Shown: positions 47,361 through 58,703, counted from the stretch's first letter. The stretch is 64,000 bases of DNA from Pseudomonas fluorescens (GCF_001307155.1 NZ_CP012830.1:2866501-2930500), one strand, 5' to 3'. The notes: generated by a model not told the origin, from the sequence alone. A program made the numbers and translations.

Positions 47361-48662
47361 TTGTTCTTTGAGCGCCACGGTGGTGGTGAACGAACCATTC
47401 TCGTTCACTTGGATGGTCAGGACCCTGAGGCGCGCGAAGATCCGCAGGAGTTTCAGGAGTTGGCAATTTCGGCCGGCGCCGAGACCGTCGCGTTTGTTAA
47501 CGTGCCGCGTCATCGGCCAACCGCCAAATACCTGATTGGCAGTGGCAAGGTCGAGGAACTGCGCGACCAGGTCAAAGCCGAGAAGGTCGATCTGGTTATT
47601 TTCAATTCCGTCCTCACGCCCAGTCAGGAACGTAACCTCGAACGTGTTTTCGAGTGTCGCGTGATTGACCGTACCGGTCTGATTCTCGATATCTTCGCCC
47701 AACGCGCCCGCACCCATGAAGGCAAGCTCCAGGTCGAACTGGCCCAGCTTGATTACATGAGTACGCGACTGGTTCGCGGCTGGACTCACCTTGAGCGACA
47801 GAAAGGCGGTATCGGTCTGCGCGGTCCGGGTGAAACCCAGTTGGAAACCGACCGGCGTCTTCTGCGGGTTCGCCTGCGGCAGATCAAGGGGCGTCTGGAA
47901 AAGGTCCGCAGCCAGCGTGATCAGGCTCGTCGTGGTCGTCAGCGTGCGGATATTCCTTCGGTTTCTCTGGTGGGTTATACCAACGCCGGCAAGTCGACGC
48001 TGTTCAACTCGGTCACCGATTCCGACGTGTTCGCGGCAGACCAGTTGTTCGCCACCCTCGACCCGACCTTGCGCCGGCTCGAACTCGCCGACCTCGGTCC
48101 AATCGTACTGGCCGACACTGTGGGCTTCATCCGTCACTTGCCGCACAAACTGGTCGAGGCATTTCGGGCTACGCTCGAAGAGTCGAGCAACTCTGACCTG
48201 CTGCTGCATGTGATCGACGCTCACGAGCCAGAACGCATGGCCCAGATCGAACAGGTCATGGCGGTGCTCGGCGAGATCGGTGCACAAGACTTGCCGATCC
48301 TTGAGGTCTATAACAAACTCGATTTGCTCGAGGGCGTAGAGCCACAGATCCAGCGTGATGCCGACGGCAAGCCGCAACGGGTATGGTTGTCGGCGCGCGA
48401 CGGTCAGGGTCTGGACCTGCTCAAGCAGGCGATTGCGGAATTGCTCGGCAACGATTTGTTCGTCGGCACCTTGCGCTTGCCGCAGCGTTTTGCTCGACTG
48501 CGTGCGCAGTTCTTTGCGCTCGGCGCCGTACAGAAAGAAGAACACGACGACGAAGGCATCTGTTTGCTGGCCGTTCGTTTGCCGCGAGTCGAGCTCAATC
48601 GACTGGTGAGCCGCGAAGGAATGCAGCCGTTGGAATTCATCGAGCAACACACTTTGCAATAA
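47361..48662 (+). CDS. hflX: GTPase HflX
   Basis: A 433-residue ribosome-associated GTPase that splits stalled or 100S ribosomes. The N-terminal HflX domain carries the glycine-rich GGIGLRGPGETQLETDRR near 150-167. The GTPase has GYTNAGKSTLFN near 205-216 and NKLD near 320. TTG start at 47361 after AGGAG; the product begins MFFERHGGGER. It lies 12 bases after hfq. Confidence 0.95.
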   Translation: MFFERHGGGERTILVHLDGQDPEAREDPQEFQELAISAGAETVAFVNVPRHRPTAKYLIGSGKVEELRDQVKAEKVDLVIFNSVLTPSQERNLERVFECRVIDRTGLILDIFAQRARTHEGKLQVELAQLDYMSTRLVRGWTHLERQKGGIGLRGPGETQLETDRRLLRVRLRQIKGRLEKVRSQRDQARRGRQRADIPSVSLVGYTNAGKSTLFNSVTDSDVFAADQLFATLDPTLRRLELADLGPIVLADTVGFIRHLPHKLVEAFRATLEESSNSDLLLHVIDAHEPERMAQIEQVMAVLGEIGAQDLPILEVYNKLDLLEGVEPQIQRDADGKPQRVWLSARDGQGLDLLKQAIAELLGNDLFVGTLRLPQRFARLRAQFFALGAVQKEEHDDEGICLLAVRLPRVELNRLVSREGMQPLEFIEQHTLQ

Positions 48663-48758
48663 AAGCCTGAAAAAGCGGTTGTGCCGCTGTGGCAGGCATT
48701 CTGTAGCATTGGTCGGCGCGCCGTGGGTGCGTCTTTGCTTTATCAGATGGAGAGCGCT

Positions 48759-49925
48759 ATGGCTTGGAATGAGCCGGGTGGCAACTCGAATAATCAGGAT
48801 CCTTGGGGTGGTAAACGCCGCAATAATGGCGACCGCAAGGGGCCACCAGATCTCGACGAGGCCTTCCGAAAGCTGCAGGAAAGCCTGAATGGGTTGTTCG
48901 GTGGTAGCAAGAAACGCGGTGATGATGGCGGTGGTTCGGGCAAGGGCGGCGGTTACGGCCTGCTCGGCATCGGCCTTGTCGTGCTGGCGGTCGTCTGGCT
49001 GTACAGCGCGGTTTATGTCGTCGACGAGCAGGAGCAAGCCGTGGTGCTGCGCTTCGGCAAGTACTACGAAACCGTCGGGCCGGGCCTGAACATCTACTTC
49101 CCGCCGATCGATCGCAAGTACATGGAAAACGTCACGCGTGAGCGTGCCTACACCAAGCAGGGTCAAATGCTCACTGAAGACGAGAACATCGTCGAAGTGC
49201 CACTGACCGTGCAGTACAAGATCACCAATCTGCAGGACTTCGTGCTGAACGTCGATCAGCCGGAAATCAGCTTGCAACACGCGACCGAGAGTGCCTTGCG
49301 CCATGTGGTGGGTTCCACCGCCATGGACCAGGTGTTGACCGAAGGTCGTGAGTTGATGGCCAGCGAAATCAAGGAGCGTCTGCAACGCTTCCTCGATACC
49401 TATCGCACCGGTATCACCGTCACTCAGGTCAACGTTCAGAGCGCCGCTGCACCGCGTGAAGTCCAGGAAGCCTTCGATGACGTGATCCGCGCTCGTGAAG
49501 ATGAGCAGCGTTCGCGCAACCAGGCTGAAACCTACGCCAACGGCGTCGTGCCGGAAGCCCGTGGTCAGGCCCAGCGCATCATTGAAGATGCCAACGGTTA
49601 CCGCGACGAAACGGTATCGCGTGCCAAGGGTGAAGCGGATCGCTTTACCAAGCTGGTCGCCGAATATCGCAAGGCACCGGAAGTCACTCGTCAGCGTCTG
49701 TACCTGGACACGATGCAGGAAGTCTTCAGCAATACCAGCAAGGTTCTCGTGACCGGCAACAAGAATGGCCAGAACAATCTGCTGTACTTGCCGCTGGACA
49801 AGATGATCGACAGTGGTCGTAGTGGTGCAGCGCCGGTAACCAGCGCAGCCGCGACCAGCAATGAAGGGCACGCGCGCTCGGCAACTGATCTGCAGCAGCC
49901 GGCACGTACCAGGGAGAGTCGCTGA
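48759..49925 (+). CDS. hflK: FtsH protease regulator subunit HflK
   Basis: A 388-residue SPFH (band 7) membrane protein. A Gly/Asn-rich cytoplasmic N-terminus (including GGKRRNN and a GKGGG stretch near 61-65) precedes one membrane helix near 66-86, then the periplasmic SPFH domain. It forms a complex with HflC that limits FtsH. ATG at 48759 follows TGGAGAGCGCT. Its stop overlaps hflC by one base. Confidence 0.95.
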   Translation: MAWNEPGGNSNNQDPWGGKRRNNGDRKGPPDLDEAFRKLQESLNGLFGGSKKRGDDGGGSGKGGGYGLLGIGLVVLAVVWLYSAVYVVDEQEQAVVLRFGKYYETVGPGLNIYFPPIDRKYMENVTRERAYTKQGQMLTEDENIVEVPLTVQYKITNLQDFVLNVDQPEISLQHATESALRHVVGSTAMDQVLTEGRELMASEIKERLQRFLDTYRTGITVTQVNVQSAAAPREVQEAFDDVIRAREDEQRSRNQAETYANGVVPEARGQAQRIIEDANGYRDETVSRAKGEADRFTKLVAEYRKAPEVTRQRLYLDTMQEVFSNTSKVLVTGNKNGQNNLLYLPLDKMIDSGRSGAAPVTSAAATSNEGHARSATDLQQPARTRESR

Positions 49926-50794
49926 TGAGCAATAAATCGCTGATCGCCCTTATTGTCGGCGTCGTCGTGGCGATCGCTGCCTGGAACTGTTTCTACATCG
50001 TGGCTCAGACCGAGCGTGCGGTGCTGCTGCAGTTCGGGCGCGTGGTTCAGACTGATGTTCAGCCGGGCCTGCATGTGAAAGTGCCTTACGTTAACCAGGT
50101 GCGTAAATTCGACGCACGCCTGATGACGCTGGATGCACCGACACAGCGTTTCCTGACGCTGGAAAAGAAAGCCGTCATGGTTGATGCCTACGCCAAGTGG
50201 CGCGTCAAGGATGCCGAGCGTTTCTACACCGCGACTTCCGGCCTCAAGCAAATTGCAGACGAGCGCCTTTCGCGTCGCCTGGAATCGGGCCTGCGTGACC
50301 AGTTTGGCAAGCGCACCCTGCACGAAGTGGTTTCCGGTGAGCGTGATGCGCTGATGGCGGATATCACGGCTTCGCTGAACAAGATGGCGGAAAAAGAGCT
50401 GGGCATCGAAGTGGTCGATGTTCGGGTCAAGGCTATCGATCTGCCGAAGGAAGTGAACCGCAGCGTGTTCGAACGCATGAGCACCGAGCGTGAACGTGAA
50501 GCGCGCGAGCACCGTGCCAAGGGTAACGAGCTGGCCGAAGGCATCCGTGCCGACGCCGATCGTCAGCGCCGCGTACTGCTGGCTGAAGCCTATCGTGAAT
50601 CTGAAGAGGTTCGCGGTGACGGTGATGCCCAGGCCGCAGCGATCTACTCCAAGGCCTACGGCCAGGATCAGGAGTTCTACGGTTTCTACCGTAGCCTGCG
50701 TGCCTACCGTGAAAGCTTCGCGAACAAAACCGACGTCATGGTTCTGGACCCAAGCAGCGACTTCTTCCGTTACCTGGAAAAAGCCAAGCCTTGA
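49925..50794 (+). CDS. hflC: FtsH protease regulator subunit HflC
   Basis: A 289-residue SPFH partner of HflK. N-terminal membrane helix near 5-25 (LIALIVGVVVAIAAWNCF), then the SPFH domain with VRKFDARLMTLDAPTQRFLT and the long REREAREHRAKGNELAEGIR helix. Starts in the hflK stop. A terminator lies downstream, followed by a 317-base gap before hisZ. Confidence 0.95.
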   Translation: MSNKSLIALIVGVVVAIAAWNCFYIVAQTERAVLLQFGRVVQTDVQPGLHVKVPYVNQVRKFDARLMTLDAPTQRFLTLEKKAVMVDAYAKWRVKDAERFYTATSGLKQIADERLSRRLESGLRDQFGKRTLHEVVSGERDALMADITASLNKMAEKELGIEVVDVRVKAIDLPKEVNRSVFERMSTEREREAREHRAKGNELAEGIRADADRQRRVLLAEAYRESEEVRGDGDAQAAAIYSKAYGQDQEFYGFYRSLRAYRESFANKTDVMVLDPSSDFFRYLEKAKP

Positions 50795-50880
50795 TCCGAC
50801 ACTGATCTCGGGGGACCCCGCCGGGCGGCTAAAGCCTCTCGCGGGGTGATCCTTTGAGAAAACGTGTGTATGATGCGGCA

Positions 50881-50903
50881 GCCGGGAAATTCCCGGCTTT
50901 TTT
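50881..50903 (+). terminator. Intrinsic terminator after hflC
   Basis: Stem GCCGGGA / TCCCGGC with a short A/T loop, followed by TTTTTT. It closes the hfq-hflC region. Confidence 0.85.
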
Positions 50904-51111
50904 GCGTCTGCACGTTTGATTGCGGTTTTTTATTGCAAGACTCGGGTTGAACAACTCGACAGGTTTTTCGAGGAAAGTGTTTGGCGAGGCCGATTCCAGG
51001 CCGATCGCCGCGTTGTTCATGCGCGTGACTTATGCGTATGGTTCAGACATTTTCTGCTTCACTCAAGGCCGGCCCGAGGGCTGGCGGCCCGGATCATAGG
51101 GGAATGGCGTA
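50904..51111. other. hflC-hisZ intergenic region
   Basis: About 200 bases beyond the terminator with no convincing gene. In P. aeruginosa a small DUF2065 membrane-protein gene sits here, as I recall; I see no trace of one in any frame. It presumably holds the hisZ promoter. Confidence 0.5.
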
Positions 51112-52299
51112 ATGGCAACGGTAGACCGCTGGCTGCTGCCAGATGGCATCGAAGAAGTACTGCCACCAGAGGCGGCGCGCATTGAAGTCGCGCGTCGTCG
51201 GGTGTTGGATCTGTTCCAGAGCTGGGGTTACGAGTTCGTCGTGACCCCGCATATCGAGTACCTGGAATCCCTGCTGACTGGCGCAGGCCAGGACCTCGAT
51301 CTGCGGACCTTCAAGGTCATCGACCCGCAATCGGGCCGGCAGATGGGTTTCCGTGCCGACATTACGCCGCAAGTGGCGCGCATCGATGCGCACACCTTGC
51401 GTCACGAAGGCCCGAGCCGTCTGTGCTACGCCGGTAGCGTGCTGCATGCGCAACCGCGGGCGTTGTCGACCTCGCGTAGCCCGATCCAGCTGGGCGCCGA
51501 GTTGTACGGCGATGCCAGCCCGAGCAGCGACGTGGAAGTCATCAGCCTGATGCTGGCCATGCTGCAACTGGCCGATGTGCCGGATGTGCACATGGATCTT
51601 GGCCATGTCGGCATCTACCGTGGCCTGGCGCGTGCCGCCGGTTTGTCCGGTGAGGTCGAGCAACAATTGTTCGATGCCCTGCAACGCAAGGCCATCGATG
51701 AGGTCATTACCTTGACCGAAGGCCTGCCTGCCGATTTGTCGGGCATGCTGCGGGCACTGGTTGATCTGTGCGGCGGTCGTGAAGTGCTGGTTGCCGCTCG
51801 CGAACGCCTGGCTAACGCGCCGGCGCCTGTTTTGGCGGCGCTGGACGACTTGCTGGCGATTGCCGAGCGTTTGTCCGTGCGTTTCCCGGATCTTGCGCTG
51901 TACTTCGATCTGGGCGAGTTGCGCGGTTATCACTATCACACCGGCGTGGTGTTCGCGGTATTCGTGCCGGGTGTTGGCCAGTCCATTGCTCAGGGCGGTC
52001 GTTACGACGACATCGGCGCCGACTTCGGTCGTGCCCGTCCGGCGACTGGCTTCTCTACCGATTTGAAAACCCTGGTGACCCTGGGGCGTGCTGAAATCGA
52101 GCTACCGTCTGGCGGTATCTGGATGCCTGACAGTACGGATGCAGCACTCTGGCAGCAGGTTTGCCAGTTGCGCAGTGAGGGTCAGCGTGTCGTTCAGGCA
52201 TTGCCTGGGCAACCATTGGCCGCCGCCCGTGATGCGGACTGCGACCGGCAATTGATTCAGCAGAACGGGCTTTGGCAAGTATTGCCGCTGGCTTCTTGA
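51112..52299 (+). CDS. hisZ: ATP phosphoribosyltransferase regulatory subunit
   Basis: A 395-residue histidyl-tRNA-synthetase-like protein lacking the anticodon-binding part. It activates the short HisG and confers histidine feedback control. Class II synthetase-like motifs: [21 protein letters not shown] near 33-53, [11 protein letters not shown] near 83-93, and [21 protein letters not shown] near 294-314. Next to purA as in other pseudomonads. Confidence 0.93.
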   Translation: MATVDRWLLPDGIEEVLPPEAARIEVARRRVLDLFQSWGYEFVVTPHIEYLESLLTGAGQDLDLRTFKVIDPQSGRQMGFRADITPQVARIDAHTLRHEGPSRLCYAGSVLHAQPRALSTSRSPIQLGAELYGDASPSSDVEVISLMLAMLQLADVPDVHMDLGHVGIYRGLARAAGLSGEVEQQLFDALQRKAIDEVITLTEGLPADLSGMLRALVDLCGGREVLVAARERLANAPAPVLAALDDLLAIAERLSVRFPDLALYFDLGELRGYHYHTGVVFAVFVPGVGQSIAQGGRYDDIGADFGRARPATGFSTDLKTLVTLGRAEIELPSGGIWMPDSTDAALWQQVCQLRSEGQRVVQALPGQPLAAARDADCDRQLIQQNGLWQVLPLAS

Positions 52300-53646
<1,347 letters not shown>

Positions 53647-53665
53647 TAAGTCGTTGATGTAAAAA

Positions 53666-53693
53666 ACAAAGGGCCCTTAATCGGGCCCTTTGT
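53666..53693 (+). terminator. Intrinsic terminator after purA
   Basis: An 11-bp stem ACAAAGGGCCC / GGGCCCTTTGT with a 6-base loop, followed by CATTTAT. Confidence 0.9.
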
Positions 53694-53784
53694 CATTTAT
53701 GCCTGTCGGGCGGCATGACCTTTGCTGTGAATCTCTGTTCCAGAGTGCCATCAATTTAATGGCGTGCAAGTAGAGGGATTTCCT

Positions 53785-55719
53785 GTGTCGGCCGTTCTCT
53801 CACTGTTACAAAGCCGTTTGTTGCGGCCCGTGTTCGTTACCCTTGGTATCGCCCTGTTGGTGCAAGTGTTGGTGGCTGTCGCACTGACCCGGAGCACAGT
53901 GACCGCATTGGAAGCTGATTTGGGCAATCGTCTCGGCGTCGATAGCCAGAAGCTCTCTGGCGAACTCGAGCAGGCCGGGCGTGAAGTCACCTCAAGTCTT
54001 GATAACCTCTCCACCAGTACCCGTCAGCGCCTGACCGCCGGCCTGTCCTCACGACTCAAGGACGAGCAGGCGCAACTGCGTGCGGCCCTGGAAAAGGACC
54101 TGAAGGACTCGGCCAATGACATGGCTCAGCTCCTGGCGTCGGTCGCGCCCCGCGCGATGTGGGACAGCGACGTTCCAACGCTGTCCGAGTTCGCCCGTCG
54201 GGCCCAGCGCAATCCGAACGTACTGTTCGTGGTGTATGACGACGCCACCGGCCAGCACCTGACCCGCTATCTGAACCGGGAAAACCCGATCAACCAGGCC
54301 CTTTTGGAAAAAGGCCAGGGTGAGCGGGCGCTGGATAAAGTGCTGGATGCGGCGAAACACGATCCTTCGGTCTACTACCTCGAAGCCTCGATCAACCCCA
54401 ATGGCGTGGAAATCGGCAAGGTGCTGATGGGGGTCTCCACCGCGACGGTGGAAACAGACCTGCTGGCCCTCGACAAGCGCTTCTCGGCGCTGATCGCCAG
54501 CAGTGATCAGCTGGTCGGCGACAGCCTCAAGGGCGCTGCAGCTGATAGCGCCACGGCCATGCGCTCGCGTTTGCAGTCGGCGCAGTCCACGGCCACCGAA
54601 ATGAAAGCCAATACCACCAACACCGTTCAGGAAGCTGCGGCGACCTTGCGCTGGCGGATCGGCATGGCGCTGGCGTTGGTCGGCTTTGGGGTCTTGCTGC
54701 TACTGGCGGTCGTGCTTGGACGACGGGTGGTCAATCGCCTGAAGCTGTTGATCGCGGCAATGGAGGATCTGGCCGCGGGTGATGGCGACCTGACCAAGCG
54801 CGTGCAGATCAACAGCAAAGATGAAATCGGTGACATGGCGTCGGCGGTCAACCGCTTTGTGGATAAGTTGCAGCCGATCGTTCGCGAGGCGGGTGATGTG
54901 GCCCAGCGCACCGGTGTGGAAATCGGTGCCATGAGCAAGCGCAATGCCGGCGCCGATGCGGCGGCGAAATCCCAGCGCGATGAAGTGGCGGAGAGCTTGC
55001 GTGCCTTGTCGCAAATGGCTGACGAGGCGCAGGCTGAAAGCCACGCGATGCAGGCGGCGTTGCAACAGGTGGTGGATATTCGTCAAGCAACGGATGAAAA
55101 CACTCGCACCTCGGCGCAGGTTGGCAGCTTGATCGAAGCCTTGGCTGGACAAGTCGATACCGGGGCCAAAGTCATCGAGCGTCTGGCGCAGCAGAGCGAG
55201 CAGATTGAAGTGGTGCTCGAGGTGATTCACGGGATCGCCGAGCAGACCAACTTGCTGGCACTGAACGCGGCGATCGAAGCGGCGAGGGCGGGTGAGACCG
55301 GGCGTGGTTTTGCGGTGGTGGCCGATGAAGTGCGGGCGCTGGCCAGCAAGACTCAAAGCTCGACTGGCGACATTCAGGCGCACATCGGGGCGTTGCAACA
55401 AGGCGCTCGCGAGGCCGTAGCGGCGATCGGGCAGGCGGGGCGTCAGGCCAGCGAAGGTTTGCTGGTATTGCGCGACAGTGCGCGCTTGCAGCAATCGGTG
55501 CAGGTTTCCGTCGAGCAGGTACATGCGGCCATCGGTCTGGCGACTCAGGCCGCAGCTCATCAGGCCAAAGGTGCGCACGCGGTGCGTGGGCGGGTCGAGA
55601 CCATTCATGCTCAGGCCGAGCGTGCGGCTCAGGCGGTGGTGGAAACTACAGCCAGCGGCAAGGTGCTGGACAGCCTGGCGGCGCAGCTGAAAGCGAGCTT
55701 GGGGCAGTTTCGGGCTTAA
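53785..55719 (+). CDS. Methyl-accepting chemotaxis protein
   Basis: A 644-residue chemoreceptor. TM1 near 12-36 ([20 protein letters not shown]), a periplasmic sensor of about 250 residues containing [21 protein letters not shown]2 near 290-312 ([23 protein letters not shown]), a HAMP region, and the signalling hairpin with [21 protein letters not shown] near 484-504. I take the GTG at 53785, with AGAGGGA upstream, as the start. The sensor domain has no ligand motif I recognise. No CheB/CheR-binding pentapeptide is seen at the C-terminus. Confidence 0.9.
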   Translation: MSAVLSLLQSRLLRPVFVTLGIALLVQVLVAVALTRSTVTALEADLGNRLGVDSQKLSGELEQAGREVTSSLDNLSTSTRQRLTAGLSSRLKDEQAQLRAALEKDLKDSANDMAQLLASVAPRAMWDSDVPTLSEFARRAQRNPNVLFVVYDDATGQHLTRYLNRENPINQALLEKGQGERALDKVLDAAKHDPSVYYLEASINPNGVEIGKVLMGVSTATVETDLLALDKRFSALIASSDQLVGDSLKGAAADSATAMRSRLQSAQSTATEMKANTTNTVQEAAATLRWRIGMALALVGFGVLLLLAVVLGRRVVNRLKLLIAAMEDLAAGDGDLTKRVQINSKDEIGDMASAVNRFVDKLQPIVREAGDVAQRTGVEIGAMSKRNAGADAAAKSQRDEVAESLRALSQMADEAQAESHAMQAALQQVVDIRQATDENTRTSAQVGSLIEALAGQVDTGAKVIERLAQQSEQIEVVLEVIHGIAEQTNLLALNAAIEAARAGETGRGFAVVADEVRALASKTQSSTGDIQAHIGALQQGAREAVAAIGQAGRQASEGLLVLRDSARLQQSVQVSVEQVHAAIGLATQAAAHQAKGAHAVRGRVETIHAQAERAAQAVVETTASGKVLDSLAAQLKASLGQFRA

Positions 55720-55744
55720 GATTTTTGTTGGTCGGGCTGACGTC

Positions 55745-55813
55745 ATTGCGAGCAAGCTTTGCTCCTACAAGGGGTATGACACAACACCTGTAGGAGCAAG
55801 GCTTGCCCGCGAT
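55745..55813. repeat. Palindrome of the GAGCAAGCTTTGCTCCTAC type
   Basis: GCGAGCAAGCTTTGCTCCTAC and the imperfect inverse GTAGGAGCAAGGCTTGCCCGC bracket about 20 bases. It lies between the convergent chemoreceptor and fbpB genes and may end both transcripts. Confidence 0.8.
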
Positions 55814-55818
55814 GCTTA

Positions 55819-57384
55819 TCAGCGGCTCAAATACATCCGCGTCGTGAGTAGATAGACGGGCAATCCCGACACCAGAATCAACAGCGCCGCATAAGGCGCC
55901 GCTGCCGCGAACTCGACATTCGCGGTGTGTGCCCACACCTCTGTGGCCAAGGTGTTGAGCCCGGTCGGACTCAGCAGCAGCGTTGCCGTCAGCTCCTTCA
56001 TCGCATCCAGAAACACCAGCGCAAACGCGGCACCCAGCGCCGGGAAGATGATCGGCAGCGTCACCCGCACAAAGGCGCTGAGCGACGAAGCGCCGAGCGT
56101 CCGCGCTGCTTCTTCGAGTTGCGGTGCCGCCTTGTTCAGCGCCGTACGAATCGGCGCCTGGGCCAGCGGCAGGAACAACAACGCATAGGCGATCAGCAGC
56201 AAGCCCGAGGTCTGATACAGCGCCGGCACATAGTGCAGGGCGAAGTACACCAGCGTCAGCGCGATTACCAATCCTGGCAGCGCATGCAGCAGATACGGCA
56301 GGCGCTCGGCCCACAGCGCCAGGCGACCCTTATAGCGAACCACCAGCAAGCCAACCGGCACTGCCAGCGCCAGGCATAGCGCTGCGCCGCCCAACGACAA
56401 CGCCAGTGACGAGAGCAAGGCTTCGCTGATCGCCGCCACCGGGAAAGCGGCCGAAGAGCCGACAGCCAGCCAGTACGCCAACATTCCCAGCGGAATTCCG
56501 CTGCCGATGATCGCCAGCGCCAGGCAATAGAGCTGCCCGGCCGCAGACCATGCGCCCAGCCGAACCTGTTCGGCATGTCGCGCCGCGCCTTGGCCGATTC
56601 GTACATGCCGACCTTTGCCGCGAACCCGCAGCTCCAGCCACAGCAGAATCAGGCACAGCGCAAGCAGCACTGCCGAAAGCATCGCCGCGTTGGCGTTGCT
56701 GAACTCCAGCTCGAACTGCTGATAGATCGCGGTAGTGAAGGTTTGCAGGCCGATGATCGACAGCGCGCCGAACTCCACCAGCATGTGCAGGGCAATCAGT
56801 AACGACCCGGCCAGCAGCGAAGGCCAGAGCAGGGGCAGGGTGATCTTGAAGAATACGCCCCAGCGGTTCTGTCCCAGGGTTCGGGCGGACTCTTCCAGTG
56901 CCGGGTCGAGATTGCGCAACGTCGCTGCCACCGGCAGAAACACCAGCGGGTACTTGGACAGGGTCATCACCAGAATCGCCCCGCCCAGGCCTTCGAAGCT
57001 GGCGCTCAGGGACACCCAGGTGAAGCTGCTGACGAAGGCCGGTACGGCGAACGGCAGGCAGAGGATCACGCCCCACAGGCGCCGACCCGGCAAGTTGCTG
57101 CGTTCCAGCAGCCAGGCCAGCGACAGGCCGATGATCGCGCAGGCAACCGTCACGCCGACCATCAGCAGCAGCGTATTGCGCAACAGGCCAAACACATACG
57201 GCCGCCACAGCAGATGCAGTGCTTGCGCCCAGCCGGCTTGCCAGGCTTTGAGTCCGACATACAACAGCGGCAGCAGGCTCAGGCAGACCAATAGCAATAC
57301 CGGCAACAACAGCCAGATCGATGGTCGTTTACGCCGTGGCACATAACCCCCGCGTGATGCGGAGGCGCTCAGCGATGCACTCAT
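55819..57384 (-). CDS. Iron(III) ABC transporter permease (FbpB type)
   Basis: A 521-residue fused permease, two six-helix halves of the FbpB/SfuB family. The two EAA-like loops occur as EESARTLGQNRWGVFFKITLPL near 165-186 and EEAARTLGASSLSAFVRVTLPI near 432-453. It would translocate Fe3+ delivered by the binding protein encoded just upstream, with which it shares a 1-base overlap. No ATPase gene follows; downstream is the convergent chemoreceptor. Confidence 0.88.
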   Translation of the reverse strand: MSASLSASASRGGYVPRRKRPSIWLLLPVLLLVCLSLLPLLYVGLKAWQAGWAQALHLLWRPYVFGLLRNTLLLMVGVTVACAIIGLSLAWLLERSNLPGRRLWGVILCLPFAVPAFVSSFTWVSLSASFEGLGGAILVMTLSKYPLVFLPVAATLRNLDPALEESARTLGQNRWGVFFKITLPLLWPSLLAGSLLIALHMLVEFGALSIIGLQTFTTAIYQQFELEFSNANAAMLSAVLLALCLILLWLELRVRGKGRHVRIGQGAARHAEQVRLGAWSAAGQLYCLALAIIGSGIPLGMLAYWLAVGSSAAFPVAAISEALLSSLALSLGGAALCLALAVPVGLLVVRYKGRLALWAERLPYLLHALPGLVIALTLVYFALHYVPALYQTSGLLLIAYALLFLPLAQAPIRTALNKAAPQLEEAARTLGASSLSAFVRVTLPIIFPALGAAFALVFLDAMKELTATLLLSPTGLNTLATEVWAHTANVEFAAAAPYAALLILVSGLPVYLLTTRMYLSR

Positions 57385-58394
57385 CAGTTCAGGCCAACGT
57401 CGCGTTCCAGGTCCAGTGCGGCTTCAGCGTTGCCAAGGTCGGCAGGGGTGACATTCGGCGCTTGCAGCTCACTGAACGGCTTGAGTCCGCGGTCCGATTC
57501 CAGGCCTTTACGAAGCGGGTATTCGGCGGTGGTTTGAGTGATCACGCGCTGACCTTCTTCGCTGGCCATGTAGGCGAGGAGTTGCTGGGCTTCTTGCGGG
57601 TGTTTGCTGGACTTGAGCACGGCAGCGCTGGACACGGTGATCAGGCCGCCAACATCGCCGCCGGTGAAGTAATGCAGTTTCGAGTCGAGCGTGCCCTTTT
57701 CGCGCTGCAAGGCGAACCAGTAGTAGTTATTCACCAGCACGGTGGCGACTTCGCCATTCTCCACGGCTTTCAGCGCCACCATGTTGTTGCTGTAGACCTT
57801 GCCGAAAGCGCGCAGGCCGGTCAGCCATTCTTCGGCGGCGTCCATCCCGTGCAGCTTGATGATTGCCACGGCTTGTTCCTGGAACGCACCGCTGCTTGGC
57901 ACGAAGCCAACTTTGCCCTGCCACTTCGGATCGGAGAATCCCATCACCGATTTGGGCAGGTCTTTTTCATCGATCAGTTTTGGGTTGAAGGCGACCACGC
58001 GGACCCGGGCAGTGATGCCGATCCAGGTGCCATTACCGGCAACGTAATCCTTGGGCAGTACTTCCAGCGTGGCGGCGTCGGTCTTCGCCAGCAGGCCTTG
58101 TTCGCCGAGTTTGTTCAGCGGTGGCGATTCTTCGGTGTAGATCACGTCGGCAGGCGAGCGATTGCCTTCTTCGACGATCTGGCTGGCCAGTTGGTTGCTG
58201 CTGCCTTTGCGTACATTGACGTGAATGCCGGTCTTGGCTTCGAAGGCTTTGGCGACAGCGTCGCCGACTTCCTTGTGTTGACCGTTGTAGAGCGTCAGGG
58301 AAACTTTTTCGGCGGCTTGGGTGAATGGCGTTGCCAGGGTCAGCCCCAGCAGAGTGATGGTCAGGCCGCGGCGCAGGGTATTTCGAAACATCAT
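57384..58394 (-). CDS. Iron(III) ABC transporter substrate-binding protein (FbpA type)
   Basis: A 336-residue periplasmic binding protein with signal peptide about 1-27 (LATPFTQAAEK). The pattern VSLTLYNGQHKEVGDAVAKAFE at the N-terminus and the tyrosine pair in VLVNNYYWFAL near 217-227, which bind Fe3+ in FbpA, support ferric-ion binding. Start at 58394 follows GAGGAACCCAGCCA. It is first in an operon with the permease. A Fur-box-like sequence lies upstream. Confidence 0.87.
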   Translation of the reverse strand: MMFRNTLRRGLTITLLGLTLATPFTQAAEKVSLTLYNGQHKEVGDAVAKAFEAKTGIHVNVRKGSSNQLASQIVEEGNRSPADVIYTEESPPLNKLGEQGLLAKTDAATLEVLPKDYVAGNGTWIGITARVRVVAFNPKLIDEKDLPKSVMGFSDPKWQGKVGFVPSSGAFQEQAVAIIKLHGMDAAEEWLTGLRAFGKVYSNNMVALKAVENGEVATVLVNNYYWFALQREKGTLDSKLHYFTGGDVGGLITVSSAAVLKSSKHPQEAQQLLAYMASEEGQRVITQTTAEYPLRKGLESDRGLKPFSELQAPNVTPADLGNAEAALDLERDVGLN

Positions 58395-58434
58395 TGGCTG
58401 GGTTCCTCACTGTCGCATTGCAAAAACTTGCAAC

Positions 58435-58454
58435 AATGATAAACGATATTGTTT
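58435..58454 (-). promoter_or_regulatory. Candidate Fur box upstream of the iron ABC operon
   Basis: AATGATAAACGATATTGTTT, about 40 bases before the binding-protein start, is an A/T-rich partial palindrome resembling the Fur consensus GATAATGATAATCATTATC. Placement and operon function support it; the match is imperfect. Confidence 0.45.
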
Positions 58455-58512
58455 CTCAAGTGCGTCTTGCAGGGCGGGTGCGTGCTTGTTAGCGCGACTG
58501 CGACAGGCTCTT

Positions 58513-58643
58513 GTAGCAGCTGGCGAAGCCTGCGTTCGGCTGCGAAGCAGTCGTGAAATCAGAGAATGCGGTCATTCAGGTCGAACTTGCACTTAGGTTC
58601 TACGACTGATTTGCAGCCGAACGCAGGCTTCGCCAGCTGCTAC
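58513..58643. repeat. Palindromic intergenic repeat, GTAGCAGCTG type, copy 2
   Basis: Arms GTAGCAGCTGGCGAAGCC and GGCTTCGCCAGCTGCTAC bracket about 130 bp, with inner palindrome TTCGGCTGCGAAGCAGTCG and its inverse. Same arm family as 27939-28097. It occupies most of the 369-base gap between the iron operon and the tRNA genes. Confidence 0.85.
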
Positions 58644-58703
58644 GGATCGCGTCGGGATTATGGTTGTGGATGCGGGGCTTTGGTTTTCCGAAAGCCAGAA
58701 ACG

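Noticed and set aside
47106..49871. A 921-codon minus-strand frame opposite hfq, hflX and hflK
   Set aside because: It covers three well-supported conserved genes on the other strand; composition artefact of GC-rich codon use.
51019..51100. Short ATG frame between hflC and hisZ
   Set aside because: Only about 27 codons, no ribosome site and no resemblance to DUF2065 proteins.
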